Assembly: GCF_001648555.1 (NCBI RefSeq)
Contig: NZ_LQXM01000024.1
Location: 1-64,000, forward strand
DNA: 64,000 nucleotides
Source: Rossellomorea aquimaris TF-12
Lineage (GTDB): Bacteria; Bacillota; Bacilli; Bacillales; Bacillaceae_B
Direction: 5' to 3'
The position numbers and the translations under genes were made by a program. This document shows, piece by piece, positions 51,133 to 59,525 of the stretch. Position 1 is the stretch's first letter; each line of letters starts with the position of its first letter. The notes below the pieces were generated by a model. The model was not told the origin of the DNA. It did not search any database and saw nothing but the letters and a program-made list of their open reading frames with translations.

Positions 51133-51654
51133 ATGTTTAAACACATTTTACTTGCTTATGATGAAACAGACGGAAGCAAAAAAGCATTAGATGAAGTAAT
51201 GAAATTATCTAAGTTGTCATTTGAAACAAAATTAACTGTGTTATATATCTCTGAAGAAAAAATAGCGAATGAAACTCACGATCACTATACTCCAACTCAT
51301 GCCATGCCAGATACAACACCTGGTCCTGACAATGTGTACATGGGTAATTTATCTGGATCTCGTGAACAACCAGGGAACAAATCTGAGGAACGCCATGAAA
51401 TCAAGACCCCTTCCTCGACTCACCATGTATTAAGAAATGTACAAGAAAAACTATCTCCTTATAATCTGAATGCGAATTATATCCACCTATCAGGATCAGA
51501 AGCTAAACGCATTTGTGAATACGCAAAAGAAAACTACGTTGACCTCGTGGTTGTAGGGAACAGTGGAAAAACCGGCATGAAAAAATGGGTACTGGGAAGT
51601 GTAAGCGAAAAAGTTGCACACTCCTGTGAATCCAGCGTATTAATTGTAAAATAA
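51133..51654 (+). CDS. Universal stress protein (UspA family)
   Basis: 173 aa. Starts FKHILLAYDETDGSKKALDE (nucleotide-contacting Asp), ends with the ATP-binding pattern G-2x-G-9x-GS (GNSGKTGMKKWVLGSVSEK) and SSVLIVK. A central insertion of about 35 hydrophilic residues (HDHYTPTHAMPDTTPGPD...) is longer than in typical single-domain members. GAGGTGATATAG precedes the ATG. A sigma-B-like promoter and a long-stem terminator flank it. Confidence 0.88.
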   Translation: MFKHILLAYDETDGSKKALDEVMKLSKLSFETKLTVLYISEEKIANETHDHYTPTHAMPDTTPGPDNVYMGNLSGSREQPGNKSEERHEIKTPSSTHHVLRNVQEKLSPYNLNANYIHLSGSEAKRICEYAKENYVDLVVVGNSGKTGMKKWVLGSVSEKVAHSCESSVLIVK

Positions 51655-51661
51655 CATGTTA

Positions 51662-51713
51662 AGAGGGACGGACCTCATCTTCATTTTTGTGAAGATGAGG
51701 TCCGTCCCTTTTT
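51662..51713 (+). terminator. Terminator with 22-bp stem made of the 12-mer in inverted orientation
   Basis: Two exact copies of the 12-mer (51664-51675 and 51698-51709) face each other and extend into a perfect stem of 21 or more bp with an 8-base loop, then T6. Confidence 0.9.
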
Positions 51714-51898
51714 TCACCTAATGCTTTGAGTTGAAAGCAGTAGAGAGTAGTATAAAGATTTTTCCGATCCATTGGCGAATCTTCAAGTCACTAAATACAT
51801 TTAATCTAGAAAATTGTGGTCAAATCCTTGTTGGAAAGCCACCTTTTAACAAAATAATAAATAAGAATAGTTGAAAGTATGTACCTTTAAGAAGTATA

Positions 51899-52351
51899 CT
51901 ATTCCTTCGTTAATTCATTAAAACGTTTGTGAGCGTTGTTCTCATCAAAGCTGCTATAAATTCGATAATGTTCAAAATCTAATATTCTAAAATGTTGACT
52001 GAAAACATTTTGTTGAAGAACATATCCTTCATCCTTTTCAATATCCTTCCACCAAATCTTTCCACCAAGAGTTTTTTCTTTTCGATAATCAATACCTTCT
52101 CTTGCAATGGTTTCAATTACCTCTAATGGTTCTCCTCCCAGGCTAGCAGCTAAAGTTTCACTATCTTTAAATAGGGCACAAACAGCAATTACCGCAGTCC
52201 AGCTCGCCATTACTCGTCCCTTTTCAATTTGAACAAGGGTTTTCTTAGATAATCCAATGACATTAGCCATCTTATCCTGTGTATACCCAGCCTCTGTACG
52301 AATAAGTCTCAGCTTTTCCGATATAATAAGTACAATTTCTTCCTTCGTCAT
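51899..52351 (-). CDS. XRE-family transcriptional regulator
   Basis: 150 aa. N-terminal HTH: LRLIRTEAGYTQDKMANVIGLSKKTLVQIEKGR, as in Cro/CI-type regulators. The C-terminal 80 residues (EVIETIAREGIDYRKEKTLGGKIWW...) have no recognised domain. A perfect 14-bp palindrome lies 26 bp upstream (52378-52391). It is divergent from the photolyase gene, which it might co-regulate (inference). Confidence 0.82.
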   Translation of the reverse strand: MTKEEIVLIISEKLRLIRTEAGYTQDKMANVIGLSKKTLVQIEKGRVMASWTAVIAVCALFKDSETLAASLGGEPLEVIETIAREGIDYRKEKTLGGKIWWKDIEKDEGYVLQQNVFSQHFRILDFEHYRIYSSFDENNAHKRFNELTKE

Positions 52352-52377
52352 AACTTCACCTAAAATCCTTTAGTATA

Positions 52378-52391
52378 GTGTAATATTACAC
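52378..52391. promoter_or_regulatory. Palindromic operator candidate
   Basis: GTGTAATATTACAC is a perfect 14-bp palindrome upstream of the XRE gene and about 60 bp before the photolyase promoter. Confidence 0.6.
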
Positions 52392-52448
52392 CGTTTCTGT
52401 TTCCTATTTCAAGAATTATTAAACATTTTTTTAATAACCGATTGATTT

Positions 52449-52477
52449 TTGTATCTCATTGTTCATTTTACTATACT
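52449..52477 (+). promoter_or_regulatory. Sigma-A-like promoter of phr
   Basis: TTGTAT (52449-52454), 17-bp spacer, TATACT (52472-52477), about 43 bp before the photolyase start. Confidence 0.6.
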
Positions 52478-52519
52478 TTTAATAGATTCGTTCAAAATCT
52501 ATCGAGTGGAGGTACTAAA

Positions 52520-53926
52520 ATGGAGAATGTCATCATTGTTTTGCTCCGACAAGATTTTAGAATTCATGACCAGCCTGCTCTATACCAAGCTTCTCTTCAG
52601 GGAAAGGTGATTCCTCTTTTTATTTTAGATGAACATACACCCTATGCCAAAAAAGGAGAAGCAAGTAAATGGTGGTTACATCAAAATCTTGAAGCCTTTC
52701 ATTCTACTTTAAAGTCAATCAACGGTCGCTTGTGGATAGACAAAGGAAAGACCCAAGATGTTCTTACCCGATGGATTAAAGAAACAGGAGCCACGGGAGT
52801 TTATTGGAATAGAAATTATGACCCCAATGTTTATAAAATGGATAAAGACCTTGCACTAAGCCTATCCTCTCAAGGGGTAGAGGTGAAAACATTTGAAGGT
52901 AACCTATTACTACCACCATGGAAAATTAGAAAAGAGGATGGTTCTCCTTATAAGGTCTATTCAGCCTTTTACAGGAGGTTAAGAAAGGAAACAATTCCTA
53001 AGCCGGTTCCTCAAGTTAAAAGCATGAACGTGCCTGATATAAAACACATAGGCCTTTTGATAAAAGAATTGTGTCTTATTCCCGAAATACCTTGGTATAA
53101 AGTGATGGACAGTATATGGGAACCTGGAGAAAAAGCAGCAATGAGGAGATTCCATCGGTTTGTAAATAACAGTCTAGAACAATATCACTCTGGGAGAGAC
53201 TTTCCATCAGATCGACATCATTCAACACTCTCTCCCTATTTGTCTCTCGGTATCATCTCCGTTCGAAGTATGTTTCACTTCTTGATAGAAAGTGAAAATA
53301 CAAAATCAGAAACCTTTATTAAACAACTCATATGGAGAGATTTTTCTTATTCTATTCTTCTCCATTTTCCAAACTCACCTGAAAAGCCCCTATATGAAAA
53401 GTTTGAAAGATTTCAATGGGAGGATGACCTGGTGAATTGGGAAAGTTGGACAAAAGGAAAAACTGGCTATCCTATTGTGGATGCTGGAATGCGAGAATTA
53501 TGGGCCACTGGATTCATGCATAACAGGGTTCGAATGATAGTTGCTTCTTTTCTTACTAAGCATTTGCTTATCCCTTGGCAAAAAGGGGCAGATTGGTTTT
53601 TCAATACGTTAATTGATGCAGACCTTGCCAATAATTCCATGGGATGGCAATGGGTAGCGGGATCGGGACTAGACGCCTCCCCCTACTTTCGTATTTTCAA
53701 CCCGACAACTCAAAGTGAGAAGTTCGATAAGCAAGGTCAATATATTCGAAGGTGGGTACCAGAATTAAACAAGCTTCCTAATAAATATATTCACAAGCCT
53801 TCAGAGGCTCCATTAGAAATCCTAACTTCCGCTGGTGTGGTATTAGGGGAAAGTTATCCTCTCCCCATCGTTGATCATAGAAGTGCAAGAAAACGAGCAT
53901 TAGAGCATTATGATCACATAAAATAA
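52520..53926 (+). CDS. phrB: Deoxyribodipyrimidine photolyase (CPD, class I)
   Basis: 468 aa. It repairs cyclobutane pyrimidine dimers with blue light and FAD. N-terminal photolyase alpha/beta domain (VLLRQDFRIHDQPAL, which lacks the usual WxRxxLRxxDN pattern at one or two positions), FAD-binding C-terminal domain with WRDFSYSILLHFPN, GYPIVDAGMRELWATGFMHNRVRM, and GWQWVAGSGLDASPYFRIFNP with the conserved Trp and Asn. GGAGG precedes the ATG at 52520; 26 upstream codons in frame lack a ribosome site. Spore photoproduct lyase is encoded 3 kb away. Confidence 0.93.
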   Translation: MENVIIVLLRQDFRIHDQPALYQASLQGKVIPLFILDEHTPYAKKGEASKWWLHQNLEAFHSTLKSINGRLWIDKGKTQDVLTRWIKETGATGVYWNRNYDPNVYKMDKDLALSLSSQGVEVKTFEGNLLLPPWKIRKEDGSPYKVYSAFYRRLRKETIPKPVPQVKSMNVPDIKHIGLLIKELCLIPEIPWYKVMDSIWEPGEKAAMRRFHRFVNNSLEQYHSGRDFPSDRHHSTLSPYLSLGIISVRSMFHFLIESENTKSETFIKQLIWRDFSYSILLHFPNSPEKPLYEKFERFQWEDDLVNWESWTKGKTGYPIVDAGMRELWATGFMHNRVRMIVASFLTKHLLIPWQKGADWFFNTLIDADLANNSMGWQWVAGSGLDASPYFRIFNPTTQSEKFDKQGQYIRRWVPELNKLPNKYIHKPSEAPLEILTSAGVVLGESYPLPIVDHRSARKRALEHYDHIK

Positions 53927-53929
53927 AAA

Positions 53930-54050
53930 GGCAGTTTTCGTAACCTTTATTTTTATTAAAACGAGTAGTGATCGATTGCAGCGAGGGATGCTCGCTTTCT
54001 CGCCTGCCCCTTTGTGGACTCCAACTGTCTAGCTCAGGGGCTTATATTTT
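53930..54050 (+). repeat. Mosaic intergenic repeat copy
   Basis: GGCAGTTTTCGTAACC, ACGAGTAGTGATCGATTGCA, GCGAGGGATGCTCGCTTTC, then a divergent tail. It fills the gap downstream of phrB. The GATTGCAGC and GCTCGCTTTC modules are shared with the copies at 15941, 29385 and 61935. Confidence 0.7.
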
Positions 54051-54061
54051 ATCTGGTCAAC

Positions 54062-54103
54062 AAAAAAAGGTGACCACCCCATATCGGAGTGGTCATCTTT
54101 TTA
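54062..54103 (-). terminator. Terminator of the DAACS symporter gene
   Basis: AAAGATGACCACTCC/GGGTGGTCACCTTT stem followed by a T-run on the minus strand. Confidence 0.85.
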
Positions 54104-54112
54104 CGATTTAAA

Positions 54113-55357
54113 TTAAGCTTCTCCTCTTTGTTCCTTTATTGTACGTTTCTTCTCGGATTCTGAAACGTACAATGCACAAGCCGCATCTCCTGAAATGTTA
54201 ATGGAGGTTCTTGCCATATCTAACAGACGGTCAATTCCTAGGATCAACCCAATACCTTCTACTGGTAAGTTTACGCTGCTTAAAACCATAGCTAGTAAAA
54301 TCAAACCAACTCCTGGAACTCCCGCTGTTCCAACACTGGCCAAAACAGCCGTTAATACAACAGTAATCAACTGCTCGAGGGTTAAATCAATCCCATATAC
54401 TTGGGCAATAAAGACAGTGGCAACACCTTGCATGATTGCCGTCCCGTCCATATTTATCGTTGCTCCTAAAGGCTGTACGAAAGAACTGATGGACTTTGAA
54501 ACCTTTAATCTTTCCTGTGCAACATCCATTGAAACAGGAAGGGTGGCATTACTACTTGAAGTACTAAATGCAACACTCATTGCCGGACTGAAGCTCTTAA
54601 AGAACCACAACGGATTTTTCTTTGCCAGGAACAATACTGTTCCACCGTACGTAATGATGGCATGGATAATTAACGCCAGTAATACAACAACAAAATAAAG
54701 CCACATTGCTTTAAGTGCACTCATGCCCTGGCTACCAATGGCTGAAGCGATTAATCCAAATGTACCGTATGGAGCAAATTTCATCACAAGAGTCACTAAG
54801 TACATCATTAAATCATTACCTTGCTCCACAAGCTTTAATATACCATTCGTCTTTTCACCTAAAGCTGTTAAACCAAACCCAATAAATATGGCAAAGGCAA
54901 TAATTTGGAGCATGTTTCCTTCGGTCATTGCTGTTAAAGGATTTTTTGGAATGATATTCATTAAGGTTTGACCTACTGGAGGTGCTTCTTCAGATTCGAA
55001 TCCTTCAGATTGTGCTTTATCGATTCCCTCAACTAAACCAGGATCAATAAGATTGGATAGAGATAAACCAATGATTATGGCAATACACGTTGTTACTAAA
55101 AAGAATACAATCGTCTTTAAACCTATTCTCCCTAGTTTTTTAGGGTCCCCTAGGCCTGCTGATCCCAATACAATAGATAGAAATACAATTGGTACAACTA
55201 ACATGCTGATCAGATTAAGGAATATCTTCCCTAGTGGAGTGAATAGATACGGATCTAAAATATCAAATAAATCTTTTGCAAATATATTGAGTGCAAGTCC
55301 AACAATTGCTCCCAGTATTAAGGCAATAATAATCTTTGTTGTTAAATTAAATTTCAT
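54113..55357 (-). CDS. Dicarboxylate/amino acid:cation symporter (DAACS, GltT/GltP type)
   Basis: 414 aa. Eight-helix glutamate-transporter fold. The first hairpin carries the serine-rich SVAFSTSSSNATLPVSM, then NMDGTAIMQGVATVFIAQ, and GVPGVGLILLAMVL; the C-terminal substrate site shows DRLLDMARTSINISGDAA. Na+ or H+ coupled uptake of glutamate, aspartate or C4-dicarboxylates; the Arg in DRLLDMxRT favours dicarboxylic amino acids. ATG at 55357 follows GGGAGGAAC; ten more codons upstream lack a site. Between this gene and the next (55388-55620) nothing but AT-rich sequence is seen. Confidence 0.9.
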   Translation of the reverse strand: MKFNLTTKIIIALILGAIVGLALNIFAKDLFDILDPYLFTPLGKIFLNLISMLVVPIVFLSIVLGSAGLGDPKKLGRIGLKTIVFFLVTTCIAIIIGLSLSNLIDPGLVEGIDKAQSEGFESEEAPPVGQTLMNIIPKNPLTAMTEGNMLQIIAFAIFIGFGLTALGEKTNGILKLVEQGNDLMMYLVTLVMKFAPYGTFGLIASAIGSQGMSALKAMWLYFVVVLLALIIHAIITYGGTVLFLAKKNPLWFFKSFSPAMSVAFSTSSSNATLPVSMDVAQERLKVSKSISSFVQPLGATINMDGTAIMQGVATVFIAQVYGIDLTLEQLITVVLTAVLASVGTAGVPGVGLILLAMVLSSVNLPVEGIGLILGIDRLLDMARTSINISGDAACALYVSESEKKRTIKEQRGEA

Positions 55358-55635
55358 AGATGTTCCTCCCTCTTCTAAATAAAACAAAAAATAATATAAG
55401 AATTCTTACCCTCTTCCCACAAATTCAAAACCTCTTTTTTCCACAACAAGATGTATTCATATGTAAGAACGAGTTCTACATCCCCTATTATACTGATTTA
55501 TTTTAAAATTAAATAAGTTCCTAACCATTTTAAAGCATATTTACTAGATGATTTGCTATTTTCCTCATAAATTAAGGAATCTATTAATTAATTTGTACTA
55601 TTGCTTAATAACTAATATATTTTTCTGTCCGTAGA

Positions 55636-55662
55636 AGGTTAAATGATTACATTTTTGGGTAA
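55636..55662 (+). promoter_or_regulatory. Sigma-B-type promoter of the ArsC-like gene
   Basis: AGGTTAAA (one mismatch to AGGTTTAA), a 13-bp spacer and GGGTAA (fits GGGWAW), about 40 bp upstream of the start codon. It suggests general-stress control. Confidence 0.6.
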
Positions 55663-55701
55663 ATAATAATAACACCACGATAAAGAAAGGAACATAATCT
55701 T

Positions 55702-56130
55702 ATGGAAAAAACAGTCTACTTTCTTTCAAGTAGCCAACAACGCAGCTTAATAGCTGAAGGATGGGCTGAGAAACTTTCTTTATCAGATTGGTCCTTTAAG
55801 AGTGCCGGCTGGCTAGGTGAAAGTTGTACTAACTTCAGCGTATTAGCAATGAAGGAATTATGTATAGATATTAGCTCTATCCCTCGTTCACGTATCGAGA
55901 TGAAAGACTTAGGTGAAGCGGCGGTTATTATAGCGATTCAAGATAAAGAATATGATGATGAAATTCATCTCCCATCAGAGCTGGATGAAAAGGTAATCTA
56001 TTGGGATTTACCAAATCCACGTAAACGTTCAACAACAATTCTTGAAGAGTGGGTTAGCTACCAAGAAATTTGTGAAGAGATAGCCTTGAGAGTTAAGAAT
56101 TTACCGACCATTCTTCCACAATTCCATTAA
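55702..56130 (+). CDS. ArsC/LMW-phosphatase-like protein without catalytic cysteine
   Basis: 142 aa in the arsenate reductase/low-molecular-weight PTP fold. Family ArsC starts YFLCTGNSCRSQMAEGWA; here it is YFLSSSQQRSLIAEGWAEKL: the nucleophile Cys is a Ser, the loop is one residue shorter, but RS and AEGWA are kept. The downstream LCG..C redox pair is replaced by IAIQDKEY. The protein cannot act by normal ArsC chemistry and may be a binding or regulatory protein. A sigma-B-type promoter precedes it, and a strong terminator follows. Confidence 0.8.
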   Translation: MEKTVYFLSSSQQRSLIAEGWAEKLSLSDWSFKSAGWLGESCTNFSVLAMKELCIDISSIPRSRIEMKDLGEAAVIIAIQDKEYDDEIHLPSELDEKVIYWDLPNPRKRSTTILEEWVSYQEICEEIALRVKNLPTILPQFH

Positions 56131-56131
56131 G

Positions 56132-56176
56132 AGGACTGATTACAACCGATAGTTTTTGTAATCAGTCCCTTTTTTT
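56132..56176 (+). terminator. Terminator of the ArsC-like gene
   Basis: GGACTGATTACA/TGTAATCAGTCC stem with T7. It lies between convergent genes. Confidence 0.9.
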
Positions 56177-56184
56177 ATCGATCC

Positions 56185-57213
56185 TTACGTAAAATATTCT
56201 AATTTAGCATTTGGAAAGCATTTTTCCATGTATGAATATAAGTGATCTTTTAGATCCTGTTCTTCATCTTTCTGATAGATGTACTTACCAATTCCATATT
56301 TCCCCCATTTATATCGACGCTCTTCCTCATTCAATTCAAGCTTCGTCATAGGATAGTTTTTTTCAATCACTCTTTTGGCAGGTTTTGTAAATCGATGTTG
56401 AATGAATTCAAAGGTTAAGTCCTTCTTAGCTTCATCTGGTAAATGAGCTTCCAAATGTTCAAACATCTGTTTATATCCCTCTTCCCAGCCTTCATGAATA
56501 TAAATGGGGGCAACAATAAATCCTAAAGGATACCCTGCTCTCGCTACCTTTCCTGCTGCCTCTAACCTCTTTTCTAAAGAAGATGTTCCAGGTTCAAAAT
56601 TCTTAATAACATAATCTGCATTAATACTAAACCTAAACCTTGTCTTACCGTTATGCTTTGCATCAAGCAAGTGATCCACATGATGAAACTTGGTTACAAA
56701 TCGTAATTTTCCGTACTCTGATTCACCAAAATGCTCTATCGCCCGCTTCAACGTATGAGTAAGGTGGTCAACTCCAACAATATCTGATGTACAAGCAGCC
56801 TCAAACCTGGTGAATTCAGGTGCTCTTTCCTCGATATATTGATCCGCTGCTTCAAAGATTTCATCCACATTCACATATGTCCGAATATAGGGTTTACTTC
56901 CCATGGTAGTTTGCAAATAACAATAATGGCAATGACCCATACATCCTGTTGCAAAAGGAATGGCGTATTCAGCAGAAGGTTTGGAGGTGTCGAATTTTAA
57001 TGTTTTTCGTACCCCAACAACTAAGGTGGATTTAGCAATCCGATATTTTTGAAAGTGATTATCCCCGGGTAGATCTCGTACTTGGTTATGGGACGTTGTA
57101 TAACGAATCTCCACATCCATCTTTTCAAACTTTTCCTTTAGTTCTTTTCCTAATGGATATTCTAAAGCATTTGGCTCAAAGTAAACCAATTGAGGTACAA
57201 ACGGTTTCACCAT
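56185..57213 (-). CDS. splB: Spore photoproduct lyase
   Basis: 342 aa, same length as B. subtilis SplB. A radical-SAM enzyme that reverses the spore photoproduct thymine dimer during germination. The [4Fe-4S] motif CMGHCHYC has Cys91, Cys95 and Cys98, and the H-atom donor Cys141 (EAACTSDIVG) is conserved. AGGAGGG precedes the ATG. Downstream of splA with 12 bp between: the standard splAB operon. Confidence 0.96.
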   Translation of the reverse strand: MVKPFVPQLVYFEPNALEYPLGKELKEKFEKMDVEIRYTTSHNQVRDLPGDNHFQKYRIAKSTLVVGVRKTLKFDTSKPSAEYAIPFATGCMGHCHYCYLQTTMGSKPYIRTYVNVDEIFEAADQYIEERAPEFTRFEAACTSDIVGVDHLTHTLKRAIEHFGESEYGKLRFVTKFHHVDHLLDAKHNGKTRFRFSINADYVIKNFEPGTSSLEKRLEAAGKVARAGYPLGFIVAPIYIHEGWEEGYKQMFEHLEAHLPDEAKKDLTFEFIQHRFTKPAKRVIEKNYPMTKLELNEEERRYKWGKYGIGKYIYQKDEEQDLKDHLYSYMEKCFPNAKLEYFT

Positions 57214-57225
57214 ACATTATCCCTC

Positions 57226-57474
57226 CTAGTGGTCTCCAAAGTAATGAGAATATGCCTGCTCTGCTTCAGCTTCCGAAGAATATACTGCAACTTCCTCTGT
57301 CAGGGGGTAATACGTTTCATACAAAAACAAAGAAAGCTCGTTTGGATTTTCCGGATTGTGTACAACTGCCGCTTCCTGCACATTGGCAACACTTTGAGTG
57401 TGGGGATTACGGTAAATTACATAGACTACATCTCCTGCGTGATAAGGCATGTGCTGACTATTTAACTCCATCAT
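57226..57474 (-). CDS. splA: SplA, transcriptional regulator of spl operon
   Basis: 82 aa. Contains the family pattern HAGDVVYVIYRNPHTQSVANVQEAAVV and a C-terminal ETYYPLTEEVAVYSSEAEAEQAYSHYFG. SplA is a TRAP-like negative regulator of splB in B. subtilis. The ATG at 57474 follows AAAGG; an upstream GTG is an alternative. A forespore promoter is expected upstream; a CATTTTA -10-like box lies just before the start, but its -35 is poor. Confidence 0.88.
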   Translation of the reverse strand: MMELNSQHMPYHAGDVVYVIYRNPHTQSVANVQEAAVVHNPENPNELSLFLYETYYPLTEEVAVYSSEAEAEQAYSHYFGDH

Positions 57475-57569
57475 TTTCACCTTTTCTTAAAATGTCATTA
57501 CTATCATTTTTGCTCATAGTGAATGGAAATATGATGGTAAATGATGTTTGTTGTAGATACTCATAAAAA

Positions 57570-57925
57570 AAGGCTGTTTTCGTTAACTTTTTTGCTATTG
57601 AAAAAGCAAGTAGTGGTTGATTGAAGCATGAATTTCTATAAATAAAAAATACAATTATCTAGCGTTTAAAAAATCAGCATTTTTAAAGTATTCAGCGGTT
57701 GATTTTAAATATTTAAGTGAAAATCCTGTTCTTTTATTGCCCAATAAAGCTCTGTCACGAAATCTATTTGAAGGAAACTGCGTAGACTCCTGTGGAAAAA
57801 CGGGTGTGCCGAGACCCCGGTAACAAGAAGCTGAGGAGGCTCGGCCGCTCCCTAGCTGTAGGGGGAGCAGTTCCCCTCACCATCCAGCACACACCACCAC
57901 AAACTGGTTGACAGAGCCTTGGTAT
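57570..57925. repeat. Mosaic intergenic repeat with a TIR-bounded element
   Basis: This fills most of the 500-bp gap between splA and the TatD gene. The left part (57570-57630) carries GGCTGTTTTCGTTAAC, GCTATTGAAAAAGC and AGTAGTGGTTGATTGAAGC. The right part (57749-57918) is bounded by GCTCTGTCA and TGACAGAGC, 9-bp inverted repeats, with a GC-rich interior (GTAGACTCCTGTGGAAAA, GCTGAGGAGGCTCGGCC, GGGGAGCAGTTCCCC). The interior matches a repeat type common in Bacillaceae. Without a transposase it resembles a MITE. An ORF (57764-57949) in it is rejected. Confidence 0.7.
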
Positions 57926-57956
57926 TATCATGTGTTTTAATAAAAACAAAAGAGCC

Positions 57957-57998
57957 TAAAAAAAGACCTAAAATGGCTAAAGCTTAAAGCCATTTTAG
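57957..57998 (-). terminator. Terminator of the thiamine-precursor operon
   Basis: AGATCTAAAATGGCTT/AAGCCATTTTAGGTCT stem followed by T7 on the minus strand. The TatD stop codon is inside the stem. Confidence 0.8.
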
Positions 57999-58795
57999 AT
58001 CTCAGTACTCTCAGTGGAAAGGTTGTAAAAAGCACATGTTTGTTCAAAAATAACCTTATACACTAAAGATGCTGGCTGCTTCTTTAGCTCGGCTATTTTC
58101 TTTATGGTTTCATGCATCCATGTTGGATGGGTCATCCTTCCTTTAAAGATACCTTCAAATTGCCATGGACCATCGGTTTCGACCATTAGTTGTTCTAATG
58201 GGAACAATCTGACTAACTGTTGTATTTCCTCTTCATATAAAACATCGGGGGTTATAGAAACAAAATAACCATTGTCCTTGACTCGCTTAATCGTATTCAC
58301 GTCTCCTTTAAACCAATGAAAATGGGCATTCTTAACTGAATGTTTTTCTAATAGATCACACACAATTGGCGCGTGCTCATAAACAGCGTGAAGATTTATA
58401 GGTTTGCCCAGATGCTTAGCTTGTAGGATGAAAACCTCTAATAATTCTTGATAAGGGCTCAAAGTAATAGCAGAGTTTTCTCTCATCAAATAAAAAGGCA
58501 GTCCCACTTCCCCAATAGCGCATATTTCAGATTCATGTTCTTGAATGAATTTTTGTAAATTACTCAATTCCCCATCTGAAGGTAGACGTTGCTCTGGGTG
58601 AAAACCAGCAGCGACTTTCACTCTAGAATCTCTTCGAGCAAGGTCTAAATTCCGTTTTACAGATTGTAGGTGGAACGATACAGAGATTAAAGCTTCCACT
58701 GAACTGATTTTCATTTCCTTCAGAATTTTCTCTTGATCATTTAATTCATACAAATCCAAATGGGTATGGGAATCGATAAGAAAGCCTTTAGACAT
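57995..58795 (-). CDS. TatD-family metal-dependent hydrolase
   Basis: 266 aa. N-terminal metal motif IDSHTHLD, then metal-ligand region GEVGLPFYL, HAVYEHAP, HFHWFKGD and VETDGPW. Typical members are DNases or amidohydrolases. Its start codon overlaps the end of the ABC ATPase gene by 8 bp and it is the last gene of the TPP-riboswitch operon, so a role in processing a thiamine precursor is possible (inference). GAGGAATTG precedes the ATG. Confidence 0.85.
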   Translation of the reverse strand: MSKGFLIDSHTHLDLYELNDQEKILKEMKISSVEALISVSFHLQSVKRNLDLARRDSRVKVAAGFHPEQRLPSDGELSNLQKFIQEHESEICAIGEVGLPFYLMRENSAITLSPYQELLEVFILQAKHLGKPINLHAVYEHAPIVCDLLEKHSVKNAHFHWFKGDVNTIKRVKDNGYFVSITPDVLYEEEIQQLVRLFPLEQLMVETDGPWQFEGIFKGRMTHPTWMHETIKKIAELKKQPASLVYKVIFEQTCAFYNLSTESTEI

Positions 58796-59525
58796 ATTGA
58801 GACAATTCCTCAAAAATGTCCGTTTTCCATTTTAAAAATTCTTCTGTCAATAAAATTTCTTTGTTTCTTGGACGAGAAAAAGGAACGGTAAATTCCTTTA
58901 CCACCGTTGCAGGTCGAGTGGATAAAATGATAATTCGATCTGATAAGAATAAGGCTTCATCGATATTGTGTGTAACAAATAGTACGGAACTTCTATCTTC
59001 TTCCCATATTGATAATAGCCACTTTTGCATATCCAATCTCGTAAATTCATCCAGAGCCGAAAAAGGTTCATCTAAGCATAAAAAGGATTGGGGGCTAACG
59101 AGAGCCCGAATAAAAGCTACTCTTTGCTTCATTCCCCCGGACAACTCTCCTGGATAAGCTTGTTCATATCCTTTTAGACCTGCCCTCTCAATCATCTCCA
59201 TTGCTTTCTTTCTGTCCTTCTCCCCATGTAGTTCTTGACCTAACAGCACATTCTCTATCACCGTTCTCCACGGAAGGAGGGACGGACTTTGTGGCATATA
59301 ACTGATGGAGCCTCTTTGGCCATTTATTGATTTTCCATTTAATTGAATGTCGCCTGAATCAGGAGAAAATAGTCCACCAATAATATGAAACAAGGTGCTT
59401 TTCCCACTTCCTGAAGGACCAAGAATAGAAACAAATTCTCCTTCGCTCACATTGATCGAAATATCTTCTAAAACAAGTTCTCCATCAAAGAATTTAGACA
59501 TTTGTTTTATAGATAAAGTTGTCAT
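58788..59525 (-). CDS. Thiamine-precursor ABC importer ATP-binding protein (ThiZ-like)
   Basis: 245 aa. Walker A GPSGSGKST, signature LSGGMKQRVAFIRAL, Walker B FLCLDEPFSALD and switch THNIDEA. TauB/SsuB-type ATPase. It lies directly after the permease gene without a gap. The 12-mer variant AGGGACGGACTT lies inside at 59278. Confidence 0.88.
   Translation of the reverse strand: MTTLSIKQMSKFFDGELVLEDISINVSEGEFVSILGPSGSGKSTLFHIIGGLFSPDSGDIQLNGKSINGQRGSISYMPQSPSLLPWRTVIENVLLGQELHGEKDRKKAMEMIERAGLKGYEQAYPGELSGGMKQRVAFIRALVSPQSFLCLDEPFSALDEFTRLDMQKWLLSIWEEDRSSVLFVTHNIDEALFLSDRIIILSTRPATVVKEFTVPFSRPRNKEILLTEEFLKWKTDIFEELSQYV
59278..59289 (+). repeat. Near-match to the 12-mer within the ThiZ-like gene
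   Basis: AGGGACGGACTT differs at one position from the complement of AGGTCCGTCCCT. Confidence 0.5.

Noticed and set aside
57764..57949. 61-codon ORF on the minus strand in the repeat region
   Set aside because: It lies within the GC-rich repeat element with inverted termini, has no ribosome site, and its composition follows the repeat modules found without ORFs elsewhere.
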